Below, piece by piece: positions 1-10,424 of a DNA stretch of 64,000 nucleotides (the stretch's first letter is position 1; each line of letters begins with the position of its first letter). The DNA lies in assembly GCF_964204645.1 (NCBI RefSeq), contig NC_134028.1:18078153-18142152 (forward strand), given 5' to 3'. The position numbers were made by a program, and so were the translations under genes. Source of the DNA: Tubulanus polymorphus (taxonomy: Eukaryota; Nemertea; Palaeonemertea; Tubulaniformes; Tubulanidae). The notes beneath the pieces were generated by a model. That model was given only the letters and a program-made list of their open reading frames with translations. It searched no databases and was not told the origin of the DNA.

Positions 1-288
1 TATCGTGTTTAACACCCTACAAATGGAAAAAGTAAATCTGATTCAATATGAGCAGCACTATGTTCTAAATGTCATTTGGTTTTCAATTCCATAAGCGATT
101 ATCAGTACCCCTTTTATTTGACCAAATTTACCAGGGGCCCTTCTGACAAAGAGAAACGCCCAACTCAAATCTAGACTTAAAGATATTTTGAATCCCTTTT
201 GTGGATCAATTTTTTTCTGAAGAGAGAGCACAAGGCAATCCATGGAGGTTCAAATCTAAATCGCGAAGGTGCAAGTAAACTTGCTTAC

Positions 289-348
289 CTGTGCTCCTCT
301 GTGTTCAGCATCATACAACCAAACGGATACATCTATAACATTTTCTTT
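289..348 (-). CDS. Cadherin gene B, exon 3 (end of EC1)
   Basis: A 60-base exon of 20 codons, read on the minus strand, with a pyrimidine-rich acceptor ending TTCCAG and a GTAAGC donor. It is in phase 0 at both ends. The peptide reads KENVIDVSVWLYDAEHRGAQ and fits the F-G strand region of a cadherin EC1 domain. It corresponds to the 72-base exon at 29753-29824 of gene A, which is also phase 0-0 and also follows the exon ending LD[RY]E. It is separated from gene B exon 2 by about 6.5 kb of transposon debris. Sequence similarity to gene A is weak, so the call rests on length, phase, splice sites and order. Later exons would lie beyond position 1. Confidence 0.5.
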
Positions 349-459
349 CTGGAAGATATATCAATTTATCATAATTGTCTCAATATTTTCTGCAGTGCAA
401 ATAAAAATATTCCTCCCTAAAACCAAATCAACAAAAGATTTCACAGATATCATTCTGGA
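349..459 (-). repeat. Remnant of repeat family X
   Basis: On the minus strand this reads TGTGAAATCTTTTGTTGAT, then a GGAGGAATATTTTTATTTGC word and a GAAAATATTGA word. The same series occurs inside family X copies at about 50378, 53246 and 60613. It sits directly upstream of the exon 3 acceptor of gene B, so the repeat may supply part of the branch region. Confidence 0.5.
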
Positions 460-779
460 AATAATGATAATAATATGTGTTTCATATAGCGCTAAATCCA
501 GCCAGGCTGCTCAGAGCGCTTAACATTTTCGGTATTATTACCCTGGCCAATCTTATAGTCTAACATGTATCAGTCATCTCTCCCTGGGGAGAAGTAACAC
601 CGAGCTGCTAACAAGTGCTCAGGAGTCATCTATCAGGCCAGGTACCCATTTACTCCTGGGTGGAGAGAGGCAATGAGGATAAGTGTCTTGCCCAAGGACA
701 CTACGGCAATGTACGGGGTTCGAACCAACGACCTGGCTTCCCAGAGCCCAACGCTCTAACCACTCAGCCACACCGCTCC
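460..779 (-). repeat. tRNA-derived SINE
   Basis: On the minus strand the head reads GTGTGGCTGAGTGGTTAGAG (A box) followed by GGTTCGAACCCC (B box), at tRNA-like spacing. The body contains CCTTGGGCAAGACACTTATC and AAATGGGTACCTGG. The tail contains TTTAGCGCTATATGAAA and an AT-rich end with ATTATTATC. This tRNA head, conserved body and ATT-type tail is the usual plan of tRNA-derived SINEs in aquatic animals. It lies in the intron before exon 3 of gene B. Ends are approximate. Confidence 0.85.
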
Positions 780-1460
780 ACAATTTTAAATCTTAAAACA
801 AGAAACAAAATTCTCAATATGGACTTTCCTAAATTTACATGAGAGTAGGTTTAATGAGCATCAAAATTGAACATTGGTAGTCTAGATTAGAGTTCAAAAG
901 CAGAACCAATGAAAAATAGTTAAAACTATTCAATTGAATTCAAATGATGGGAGAAGACTGACTTTTTACAGACAATTAGATCGAAAATAATGACGGAAAA
1001 TATCAATGAATAATGAATGGAAACGCATACCAATCTTTAGCATAAAGTTTTTGGCAGAATTTCAGAGAATCTGTCCTCCAAGTAATCAAAAAAGCCTAAG
1101 ATGCCCCCCTTGATTGAATCGAGAAGTTTTCATGAAAATTTCTCTATATCTGTCTTGATGTGATCTTCATCACACACAGCTGCATGATGATTCATCATGA
1201 ATATACATGGGAGTGGGTTATCTCCACTTACTAAATAGACACTCTCCATGTTCATGTGTGACGATTTCTATACACTGTGTATGAAGTTTGTTAGATAATT
1301 TATTTTCGTAAAATTGAACAATTCCCGAGATTCACTCCCCTTTCCCAATTTTACTGCCCTTCTATAAAATTCACTGCTTTTCATAGCCGGCCTCGACAAA
1401 CATAAAAGGGCATGTGTTCTTCGAAATGAAATGTAGTTCCAACATCAAATAAATAACCAA
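780..1460 (-). repeat. Segment homologous, inverted, to 42190-42750
   Basis: Read on the minus strand, this stretch follows 42190-42750 (+) block by block. Shared blocks include TTGGAACTACAT near the far end, AAAATAAATT, ACACAGTGTAT, TCATGATGAATCATCATGCA, TCCCATCATTTGAATT, CAATTTTGATGCT and GTAAATTTAGGAAAGTCCAT. In gene A the block ends just before exon 4. In gene B it ends at the SINE. It is either an old inverted duplication of cadherin introns or a repeat family that landed in both genes. Confidence 0.7.
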
Positions 1461-1531
1461 ATTAATAAAACGCAATGGATTCCGATGAAATTTTTCGCGA
1501 CGATACTGTCTGTTCATATAACCACCTGCTG

Positions 1532-1794
1532 ATTTCTGCGGCCAAGCCAATCATCAGTAATCTTTGCTTTATGATTTGCTTTTTAAAACTGTAATTTTTT
1601 ACTTCAGATTTCTGTGAAAAAGCTCATCTTTTTCAAAATCCTGCTCCCTACAATTTAGAGAATGGATAATGCTTTTATGAATGATTTGCATGAATATATG
1701 CTCAGTTGCACAGTTAAAGGGCAATTCCTCTGGAAACCATGTCATTAAAATTTGCTCCATTTGTATAGTAATAGGCTCAGCCGACAGCGGGCCT
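1532..1794 (-). repeat. Repeat family X, 5' portion
   Basis: Read on the minus strand it starts after TT with AGGCCCGCTGTCGGCTGAGC, an imperfect hairpin, then the family X 5' sequence (ACTATACAAATGGAGC). It ends at GGCTTGGCCGCAGAAATC, the same internal point as the copy at 6100-6610, which suggests a shared truncated subfamily. Confidence 0.7.
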
Positions 1795-1799
1795 AATAA

Positions 1800-2136
1800 A
1801 ATCACTCGCAAGCGTTGTAATAGCATCGTGAATAACCGACAAACTATTTTCTATGAAATTTTTCGATGAAGCAAGTAATTACACCAGTAGGACTGGGCCA
1901 TACATGACATGAATTGAATTTGCAGCGAATTAGAAGTCGATGCGCACCTTTATATTTTTTAGTGTTCCGAAAAATGCAAAAATACGTTTTCATCAATTCG
2001 GCAAACTAACTTCAACTAAAGAACTGATGAATTTTGTCACTCATCAATTGACGTTCACGAACCTCTTTTATCTGGACACTATGTCATGAGAATTCGCTCT
2101 ATTTGTATGGTAAATGGCTTAGCCTATGGCTGACCT
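1800..2136 (-). repeat. Diverged family X fragment
   Basis: The right end on the minus strand reads TTAGGTCAGCCATAGGCTAA and continues with ACCATACAAATAGAGCG and ATGACATAGTGTCC, the family X 5' end. The interior is too diverged to follow confidently. Confidence 0.5.
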
Positions 2137-2138
2137 AA

Positions 2139-2664
2139 CAATAATAATGAACATTTATAAAGTGCTTCCCATGAGAAGTTTACCTGTGCTGAGTAATTCA
2201 TAGTAACTATGAAATGTTATAATGAAGGTTTCAACTGGTTGATGCTGTGATGGGCCGGGTTTATCACAGTCCAGCTCTGTCATAGCTAAAATTTTAGTGT
2301 TCGAGTCCGTGCACCTCAATATAGTGTTACCGGGTGATACCGGAAGTGGTTCTCTCTTGTTACAGGAATAAATAGAAGCAGGTTAAGTGATTTCTTTTGT
2401 AAGTGTAATCTATTGTAATCCGTCTCTTTTAGAGGATTTCCTTTGTGCCCTATTGTTACCGAACAATAGGGGCAAAACCATTACAATGCTGTGAATATCT
2501 CGAAGAGTATGATCAACATTGTTCCAAAGAGAAGAAGCTATTGCAAGAAAATAGTGTCCACCAAATGTAGCTAGGTTAAAATGATACTGTGTCAGTAAAT
2601 TTCGAGATGATGATCAGTGAGAGTGAACCGTAGCATAACGAACAAGTAGATCCTGTAGGCAGAT
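2139..2664. other. No recognised feature
   Basis: No exon-like stretch, no convincing open frame and no repeat shared with the rest of the window was found, apart from short low-complexity words. Confidence 0.5.
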
Positions 2665-2755
2665 TGTGATACAATATCTGAATTGTAGTGTAGCTTAGTT
2701 TTGTATACTATGTACAAATGGCAGTACTGTAGTAAATAAAACAGTTATCGAAACA
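2665..2755 (+). repeat. 5' LTR relic of a Ty3-type element
   Basis: TTGTAGTGTAGCT, TTTTGTATACTATGTAC, GGCAGTACTGTAGT and AATAAAACAGTTATC recur in the same order at 5954-6099. The left copy lacks an internal block of about 56 bases that is present in the right copy. It begins near TGTGATAC and ends near CGAAACA. It is followed by TGGTGGCAGTGGTG, which fits a primer-binding site. An LTR of only about 150 bases is short for the family. Confidence 0.65.
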
Positions 2756-3024
2756 TGGTGGCAGTGGTGTCGAAAATTTCTCGTATGCTTACGTAGAGCT
2801 CGAGAGTGTTTACTGGCTGAACATGAATGAACAACTAAAAGACTATATGTCATCATGCGATATTTCCGAGAGAGAGATGCAAAACAGCACAAAGAAACCA
2901 TGCAAAAGGAAACCGTATCGCGACCCTGGGCAAAAATAGGTGGTGACCTGTGACCTATTCGAAAAAGACAGGGCAGATTGCCTGATAACAGTCGATTATT
3001 TTAGTAATTACTGGGAGATAGACT
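2756..3024 (+). pseudogene. Ty3 element leader and gag remnant
   Basis: It follows the TGGTGGCAGTGGTG primer-site-like sequence. A short open stretch begins MNEQLKDYMSS near 2824 and stops after about 38 codons. That length cannot encode a capsid, so only the start of the internal region survives. The next recognisable retroelement coding sequence is integrase at 5057, so most of gag and pol is gone. Confidence 0.4.
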
Positions 3025-3030
3025 GATTAT

Positions 3031-5050
3031 TATGGAAGACCTCAGACGACATACGAGATATAACATACGAGATATGAGATGCAACATACGAGATACGACA
3101 TATGACATACGACTTATTTACAGTACGGGTGTCCGTCCGCTAGCGCCACCGCAGTGTATATTTTTCAACTTTGCCTTTTTCATGAACACTCGATTAGTAT
3201 ATTCGAGTATGCAAGACGTTTTTATGAGCATGGATTATGTCATAATCCGTTATTTTTATGAACATTGATTATCATAATCGATTAGCATACTCGCTCGGCG
3301 AGCAAGTATGCCGATTATCTAATCCAACCGATATGGTGTTCTCGGTAGAAGTCGCTGCTGAGTTAGTCAGTAACCTGTCTGTGGTTTAGTTTCACGATCG
3401 GATATTTTCACAAACCACAGTCAGGAATGGGAAGGTCATTTTTGTATGAAATCTTCGTCAGCCAATTTGACTGACGAGTAATTTGCCTGGCATTTCATTG
3501 TCTCTTAAGATATCCGTCTAATTTTTGTTGTAATCGACGCACAACAGATTCGTAGTTTGTCTGATACCTATAACACCTCACCTGACGATCTTAATCCACG
3601 TGCAAATCGGCCGTAAAGTGAGAGTAAATTTCCGTCGGGTCAACAGCTGCCATTTTGAAAATTACTGGAGGTGCTGGCACCTGTGGACTGAGGCCAAGAC
3701 AACAGCACAAACTAACGAAGCGAAACGACGAAATTGAAAAAAATTAAGAAATCAACACTTATTCACATTTTTCTTTTACCAGAATTTATTATTTCATTAT
3801 TTATTATGGAAAACACGAAGATTTGAAATATAAGTTGGAAAACCATCAAAAATAAAAATTGTCGTTTCGTCTTGGAAGTTTTTATATAAATCCTTGTAGG
3901 TCCCCTTGTCTTATCATGCCACATGTGCAATACAGAGAAATGGCGGCCAATGGCGAAATTGGTGGAGAAATTAATTAATTTCTCAAAATAATGTTGATTA
4001 ACCACTCGAAACATACATAAAATTGGATTATTTCGAAAGGTACCTGTGTAAGTTTGTGAATTAAGCCATTAATTGTGGACTGAAGTGAATAGAAAGTATA
4101 TTTTTTAAGTGTTACTTTTTTCAACCGAGTTTTGGTCCTTGTCATCCCTAACGTTGGTATAAGCCCATCCGATTATAAAAAGCTTACCACCAACGATTAG
4201 GTAACTAACTACTGCTGAGTAGGCCATAATTGAATAATTTCTACCTGGCGTTTTTATCAACCAACATACCCGGTTATGCTAATTGACACTAATCGGCTAT
4301 ATAATCTAAATAGCTAATCTATTTCGATTTTGCTGGTTCATAAAAAGGCGCTCCTCTCGGCGTTGCGGCGTATACCACGACACGTGCGCAGGCAGTGGCG
4401 TATACATTAACTATGAATATCAATATAATCAGGCAGGGGTGTCAAACAGCGGAGGAGGGGTACAAGGGGGCCGGGATTTCCGGCTGTGGATTTAGAATTT
4501 TGATTTCTGATGCAGAAAAGCCGGCGGTTACGGCGGGCGGTGAACAGTAGTTATTTTTTCTGCAGGCGGTGAGTAACAGGAACCCCGGCTCCTGAACACC
4601 TGGCCGTTTTCAGACCAAAGGAAGACAAGAAATAGCATAATATTATGAACTTGAACAGTTTGATATCGTTTTAGTTTTGTGATTTGAAAAACCTTTCGTC
4701 GCCCGCGGGAGAGGAACGGCCGGCGCGCCTAGTCCAGGGTGTTCACAGTATGGCCTAATCGTTGTGTCCGGTCCAGGTGTCCATTATCCAAAAGAAATCT
4801 ATTTCTGGTTTGAATAAAATGTTGACTATGTTGGTTTTCATATAATTGACGATAACTGTACGCGTCACCATGTTAAACGATTTATATGCAGTAAATATTG
4901 AAAAAACATACACTGCGGTGGCGCTAGCGGACGGACAACCGTAATGTAAATAAGTCGTATCTCGTATGTCATATGTCGTATCTCGTATGTTGCATCTCAT
5001 ATCTCGTATGTTATATCTCATATCTTGTATGTCGTCTGAGGTCTTCCATA
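3031..5050. mobile_element. Foldback-type DNA element F1
   Basis: Inverted ends of about 145 bases (3031-3175 and 4905-5050) both begin TATGGAAGACCTCAGACGAC. They continue into short repeats built on ACATACGAGAT and then share GTCCGTCCGCTAGCGCC and CACCGCAGTGTAT. The six bases GATTAT flank both sides (3025-3030, 5051-5056), as for a target duplication. Removing the element gives a continuous Ty3 relic. The interior has no convincing transposase frame, so it is probably non-autonomous. A second member is at 38116-38816. I do not recognise the superfamily. Confidence 0.8.
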
Positions 5051-5056
5051 GATTAT

Positions 5057-5730
5057 ACTCCACGAATTCGAACGCGGTCTTAAGTAAACTGAAGGCTCAT
5101 TTGGCAAGATTTGGTATTCCTGATATCTTGGTCAGTGACAATGGACCTCAGTTTGTCAGCAACATTTCAAAAACTTTAGAATAAATGGGAGATTGAACAC
5201 CGAACTATCTGTCCATGGAATAGTCGTGCAAATGGTCAAGCTGAATCAGCAGTAAAAACAGCGATAAGATTTCTGAAAAAAGCTAAGCGATCCAGTAGTG
5301 ACCACTATTCAGCGTTGTTGGACTATCGCAGAATCTGAGTTCAGTACAACGTATGTTTAACCGTCGAGCGAAAACATTACTACCTATTAGAAAAAATCTA
5401 TTGCAAACGACTATTACGTATCTGAATCTGTCATAGAATAAGCAAAGGCAGGAGAAATATTACAACAAAGGCGCAAAAGACCTAAAACCGCTCAACGAGG
5501 GAGATAGGGTCTACATCCAACCTTAGACTAGACAAGAACTGTGGAACCAGCTAAAATCATTGATAAACTAGACGATAGATTGTATCTTGTAGAAACCAAA
5601 AATGGTGTGACACATGCAACAAAAATGCATTAGCGAGTAAAATGCCTAACATATTTAAAGTTCTGGAAGATGGCGTATGAATCGAATTCGAAACTACACC
5701 TGTAGAAACAACGCCCGTCATGTCATGAAT
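5057..5730 (+). pseudogene. Ty3-type integrase and pol tail, broken
   Basis: The first frame contains LARFGIPDILVSDNGPQF, the integrase core around the second catalytic Asp. A shifted frame then gives RANGQAESAVK, with the catalytic Glu. Further downstream are a KQEKYYNKGAKDL-like and a GDRVYIQP-like segment and a tail resembling IDKLDDRLYLVET, the usual end of Ty3 pol. Several frameshifts and stops break it. It continues the element begun at 2756 and leads to the 3' LTR at 5954. It cannot encode an active enzyme. Confidence 0.8.
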
Positions 5731-5953
5731 TAATTATCATCAGATTTATTAGTAGTTAGTGAATAGAATTATAATAGACTTAATAAATGTTTAGCAAGTA
5801 GAAAGTGAAATTCAACGATGACAGTTAAATGGAAAATTTATTCAGCACATGCTCAAATCAAAAAACTTTCTGAACTTGTTCAAATTCTCTATAATCTAAA
5901 TTTAATCAAAAGTGTAATTTTTGGAATGAACATTTTTAACTTTGAAGAGGGGC

Positions 5954-6099
5954 TGTTACAATACCCAAATTGTAGTGTAGCTAAGTTTTGTATACTATGT
6001 ACAGATGGCAGTACTGTAGTGCATAAACGGGTAGTCCAATGGCTAATGAGGAGTTAAAGACACGTTGTTGATTTTGTCGTTACAAATAAAACAGTTATC
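5954..6099 (+). repeat. 3' LTR of the Ty3-type element
   Basis: It starts TGTTACAATACC directly after a purine-rich tract (GAAGAGGGGC) that can serve as the plus-strand primer. It matches the 5' copy over its ends but keeps the extra internal block. Its last bases are cut off by a family X copy at 6100. Confidence 0.65.
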
Positions 6100-6610
6100 T
6101 CTGCGGCTAAGCCCATCTAAGACGAGTCTTTGCTTTCCGATTGGCTTTTTAAAGCAGATATTTTTGCGGCCAGAATTTTGTGAAAAAGCTCATATATATT
6201 TTCACGAGGCCTCTTTCAAAATTCAGCTTCATAGCGGTTGGAGAATGGATAATGCTCTTATGAATGATTTGTATGTGTTGAATTAGAATCTGCCATGACG
6301 GGAAACTTGAGTCACCATCTATGTCTCTTGACATAGGATCAAAGAAAGGAACTAAAAGGACATCTTCTTTCTATGACAACTACTCGTTAACTGAAGTTTA
6401 TTTCATCAGGTCAACATCTGGTTCCATGCACATGCGTTACAGAGGAAGCGCGGGGAAAAATATCACACCAGTACTATTCTATTAATAGTAGAGGTCATTC
6501 TCAACAGTATGAATATATGCTCAATTGCACAGTCAATGGGCCTTAGCTCTGGAAACCATGTCATTTAAATTCGCATTTGTATAATAATAGGCTCAGCCTA
6601 CGGATGGCCT
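6100..6610 (-). repeat. Repeat family X, 5' portion
   Basis: On the minus strand it begins AGGCCATCCGTAGGCTGAGC after TT, continues ATACAAATGCGAATTTAAAT and CATGGTTTCC, and ends at the same point as the copy at 1532. A short piece of the family W 3' end (GGCAGAAACCCGTTGTCACT) follows at 6617-6655. The stretch from 6656 to 6809 shows nothing further. Confidence 0.7.
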
Positions 6611-6809
6611 AACCAGGAAGGCAGAAACCCGTTGTCACTGCTTTTCAGCTATATTTTGAAACTCTTTTTTTGTTTGTAAAGGTCTTTTATGACAGTTTGG
6701 CATCAGGCATTGTGTCAATAGAATATCAAGCTCTCATACAACAAACAAGGCCTACATGGAGGATGAGGATATTTTTTAGCCTGTGCATCATCACGGTAGG
6801 TTTACATAC

Positions 6810-6940
6810 CTCATAATCCAGTTTCCTTATGAGTCTAACTTCACCGTTATTTCTATTCACACGAAATGAGTCAGAATCGATGCCATAACTCACACTTCCT
6901 CCATCCGGATCTTTTCCTTTCAAAGTGTAAACTATTGAGA
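6810..6940 (-). CDS. Cadherin gene B, exon 2 (EC1 core)
   Basis: A 131-base exon on the minus strand with acceptor TTACATTGTAG and donor GTATGT. It enters in phase 1 and leaves in phase 0. The peptide contains VYTLKGKDPDGGSVSYG and GEVRLIRKLDYE, which are the DP[DE]G turn and the LDYE/LDRE calcium-ligand motif of an extracellular cadherin repeat. Its spacing is like CDHR1 EC1. Its frame joins exactly to exon 1 at 8652-8717. Gene A encodes the same region in one uninterrupted exon (18616-18845), so gene B has an extra intron or gene A has lost one. A family Y element ends 58 bases upstream of the acceptor. Confidence 0.85.
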
Positions 6941-6998
6941 CTACAATGTAAAAGTAGATTTAAGGTCATTGACAAATCGGATTTAAAAAAACATAAAA

Positions 6999-8343
6999 CT
7001 AGGGGTCCAGGACACCATGCCCACTTGGAAAATAGTTTCAAAAGCTCAACAATCTAACAATTTCAATATTCAATGCCCGCTAGTGACAATATACAAAAAC
7101 CAAAAGACCTTTAAACTCACCCCAATCATAGAACATGTCAGCAGCTAGAATTTTGCAATTGATTGTGATAACAATATATGCTTGGTACCAATATAATATG
7201 GAAATACAAAGTTATTCTACTATTCACAGACCTGCCAACCCCAGAAATATGTTGTCAGTATATATTTTTGAGTTTGTCAGTATTCTCTTGAGTTTGTCAG
7301 TATTTTCTCAGTGACGCGACCCGAAAAAAAGCTTCCAGTTCTCTTCCAAATTTCTAACCAAAACATTGTAAGAGTTAATGCTATCACTTATATTAGAATT
7401 AAATAATTATCAATATCAATATATTATACTAAAAAAGAAAAAATCTTAAAAAAAAGAATCTTTTAAGAAATTTGATTTCTGTATTTTACAATATCTAATT
7501 CAAGCAATTTTTTCAAGTCAAAATGTGTTTGCGAATTAAAACTATCAATTGAAGGTACTGAATAAACTCTTCAATAGATAGTGTATGTTAATTCTAAATC
7601 TTATCACCTTATTAATTCATAGGCCCTTATTACAATTAATGATTCATAAATGTATTAACATACTAGCTATTTCAAGATTCTGTTATACCTGAATTAACAC
7701 AATCATAGAACGTGATAGAACATGAATATGTCATGAGCTACATCTTTGCAATTGATTGTGGTAACAGAATATGCTTGGGTATCAATATAATGTGGAAAAA
7801 CTTTTTCCATCTACGATTGAGAACTGATGACACCAAGATGGCCGCCAATTACGTAATGATTGGCTGATCAAAAATACCTGTCTCAAGTATTAAAGATCAA
7901 TTTCCATAGAATAGCCATCACAAATTTCAATGAAAAATGGTAAACCAGTAGGAATCTACAGGACTCCGAATTCGGGCCAAAATTGACATTTTTGGGCCAA
8001 AAAAGGTCAAGGGACGACCATCTTGACTTCGATCAACCCAATTTTCTGCTGATGAACCTTCGGGGGATACAAATAAATACGAGATATCAAGACAATTGAT
8101 TAAAGCTTCTTCAAACTTTCCTATGGAAACTTGAAAAATGTGTAAAAAGTGCTGATTTGGCGAACAATAATGGTTGCCAGTCAGCCATCTCGAATCTGAC
8201 AGGGCCAGATGTGTCTAGAGTAGGAACATGTGTAACCGAAATATAAAGACATTGCATTGAAGTGTCTTCAAAACTTCTCAAAATATTCCGTCTACGGACG
8301 GACGGACCGATGGATGACTGGGACGAAAGTCCCGAGTGGGCTA
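6999..8343 (-). repeat. Repeat family Y copy
   Basis: Read on the minus strand it opens TAGCCCACTCGGGACTTTCG, a hairpin, then (CCGTC)n-like sequence and GACGGAATATTTTGAGAAGT. It continues through the Y body (CAAGATGGTCGTCCC, CAATTGGCGGCCATCTTGGT reversed-strand words) and ends GGTGTCCTGGACCCCTAG. The tandem core is reduced and interrupted by unrelated AT-rich sequence around 7240-7690. It fills most of the intron between exons 1 and 2 of cadherin gene B. Confidence 0.85.
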
Positions 8344-8440
8344 AAAATGTTGTATTTCTCAAGTCACACATGGGTACTGAAAGAGTTACAGTGTATTCTG
8401 ATTAGGTATATGTCTATCAATTGTTAACTTGACTTAACAA

Positions 8441-8604
8441 CAGTCAACCCCCGATATACCACCCTCCCATATACCACCACCCTGCCTACTGCCAGGTTTT
8501 CTATATGTACATCTCTACACAAATACATAGTTAAACACCGCCCTACTCTCTTTACCGCCAAAATCATTCTGCACCAATGTGGGCGGTATATCGGGGTTTG
8601 ACTG
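8441..8604. mobile_element. Short pogo/Tigger-like MITE
   Basis: The ends are inverted: CAGTCAACCCCCGATATACC on the left, and the reverse of GGTATATCGGGGTTTGACTG on the right. CAGTCAAACCCCGATATA-type termini are typical of Tc1/mariner-pogo MITEs. TA follows the right end but not clearly the left. At 164 bases it has no coding capacity. Confidence 0.6.
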
Positions 8605-8651
8605 TATATTATAATTAGTAAAACATAAATATTTGGAGAACGTAAACTTAC

Positions 8652-8717
8652 AGAGGTCCGTAGATTCTGGTATTCGCAATCGGTTCATATTATCTATGAA
8701 AATTGGAGCTCTTCCAG
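8652..8717 (-). CDS. Cadherin gene B, exon 1 seen (EC1 start)
   Basis: A 66-base exon on the minus strand with acceptor TTATCTTTACAG and donor GTAAGTTT. It enters in phase 1 and leaves in phase 1. The peptide GRAPIFIDNMNRLRIPESTDL matches the start of a CDHR1-type EC1 domain: an AP-F-D strand, then a PE(D/S)T calcium-ligand Glu. The entry phase equals that of gene A at 18616. A signal-peptide exon should lie at higher coordinates, but I could not identify it. Gene B therefore reads away from gene A. Confidence 0.75.
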
Positions 8718-9320
8718 CTGTAAAGATAAACGCGTTTAATGTAAAAGCAGCAGTCTTTGGCCTAGTACTTAAAATACTCACCACTTTGCTTATATAGGCC
8801 TTGATATGTAGTTTTATTTTAACTAGCCTACATGGATGATGGTGCAGATCTTGTAAAATAGACTGTAAGACAAATTTTCTATTCAACATAGATTTGCGAT
8901 ATTTTTTTAAAGGTAAAGAAGACGATACAATTGTGATTTTGTCCTAATCCTTTTTATCCACCTACTGACCCACCCTGGAAACTTGGGTCGGTGTTGCTGC
9001 TAAAACAATTAATTTGGGTAGCCTAATGGCACAAATTTGTTCTCAAGCTGGCTCCTTAATTAATTATCAACAGTGACGATATTTTTTCTTCATTTTGAAA
9101 ATCCATGTGCTCAAATGGTGCTTAATTAATACCAATCACCGTGATACTCCTCGGCATACTTTTTGATTGGAAGACTTTCGGGGCAGACATCAATGTGACA
9201 TATCCTCCTCTCTATCGATGAAATAACCATCTAATATATATTGGAAAAATACAATGGTAATGCTAACGTTGCATTGAAAATGTGTTATTAACAACCTAAA
9301 TCGAACTTCGAATTGCGGGA
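8718..9320. other. No recognised feature
   Basis: The DNA is AT-rich with no coding potential. A signal-peptide exon of cadherin gene B was searched for here on the minus strand. None with an ATG, a hydrophobic run and a phase-1 donor stands out. Confidence 0.4.
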
Positions 9321-9778
9321 TTCGAACAACATCCACCAAAATTAATCGATCGACGTAACAACGTTGCAGCCATTTTGGTTCATTCGAGTTGAGGAAGAAG
9401 GCAGTCGCGGTGAACTTTTGGAGAATTTTCAGGTATATAAGTAGTTTTGAATAAAGCTAAACCATCGTATTTCATTAGCTATGAATAGAAATAGGCCTTA
9501 TAATGCCCAGACCTGCTAACCCTTAGGGTTTCACCGTATTTTTGTTACACAGCCGGGTGGGTATGTTTACGTCGTCGGCCGACGTCCTACGTGCACGGTA
9601 GGTATACCAAGTGGTCAATCCAAAAATCAAATGTAGAGACAGATGACACTTTATGAACTAAATGGGTTACCACATTCATTTGAGGGTAATGAGTACGTAA
9701 ATGCAGAAACAATTAAGACTTTTTCTGCATTGTCTTTGTTTTTTAATTGTTCCAGTATAGGCCTGTTGTTTTTTTCAG

Positions 9779-10230
9779 GGTGATATCAAATTCACTGATG
9801 TTGATGTTATACGTAAAAGGGAAATATGACATTTTCTTTTAAGGAGACCTGTCCCTGTGAAGTCAACTTTGGTAAGTAATTTTTAACAATATTCCCTACT
9901 TGGAAGAAAACTACCAAGTACCTTTATAGTGTCTGATATTGGTCACACTAGTTTATTGTGAATACAACCACTCCCAGAAGGGAGCAACAGCTTTGATTCA
10001 TTATTATAAAACCTACATTGAAAAATTGATTACTGACTAGTTAAATTTCAAACTTGCTAAGTTATGAAAATATTTCTTGCTCATTCATTGCATCAATATT
10101 TCTATGGTTACAGATGCTGTTTGCAAATCGTACAACTGAATCAGACATCATGGAAGTAATTCGGAACCAGCTGAAATATGATGCTGAGAGAAGGATCGAG
10201 TTAACTGTCAAGAGAAAACTAACACCATAA
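9779..10230 (+). CDS. Possible small gene with a 38-codon final ORF
   Basis: A strong acceptor (TTTTTTTCAG) precedes 9779-9871, which ends with donor GTAAGT. A second acceptor (TATGGTTACAG) precedes an exon that starts ATG at 10114 and is open to TAA at 10228-10230. That exon encodes MLFANRTTESDIMEVIRNQL plus 18 more, mostly charged, residues. An AATAAA signal follows at 10387. A further donor-like end (TTTTCAG/GTATAT) at 9432 follows GCAGCCATTTTGG, so 9320-9432 could be a leader exon. An in-frame stop in the 9779 exon makes it untranslated unless a shorter exon from 9844 is used. I do not recognise the product. It could also be the 3' end of a larger gene or a retroposed fragment. Confidence 0.35.
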
Positions 10231-10386
10231 TGGATCTTAGAAGATGTATAATTCTCGATTTCTTAAATAGATTCCTTAAGTAGATTAGGCTACTACAATT
10301 TGTAGTTAGGTTGTGCATTTTAATCATGTTTTGTTAGTTTAAATCTTATTTTTGGAGCTTATTATGTTACATGCAAACCATTTGGT

Positions 10387-10392
10387 AATAAA
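10387..10392 (+). promoter_or_regulatory. Polyadenylation signal AATAAA
   Basis: A canonical hexamer 157 bases after the stop codon of the 38-codon ORF, in sequence that becomes T- and A-rich. It is the expected place for a 3' end if the small gene is real. Confidence 0.35.
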
Positions 10393-10424
10393 TGTAATTA
10401 ATTCTATATGTATTTCAAGTATAT

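Noticed and set aside
3032-3268. Frame with repeated YDIRDMRCNIRDT-type units, also at 4755-5063 reversed
   Set aside because: It is the subterminal ACATACGAGAT array of element F1 in translation; non-coding inverted ends.
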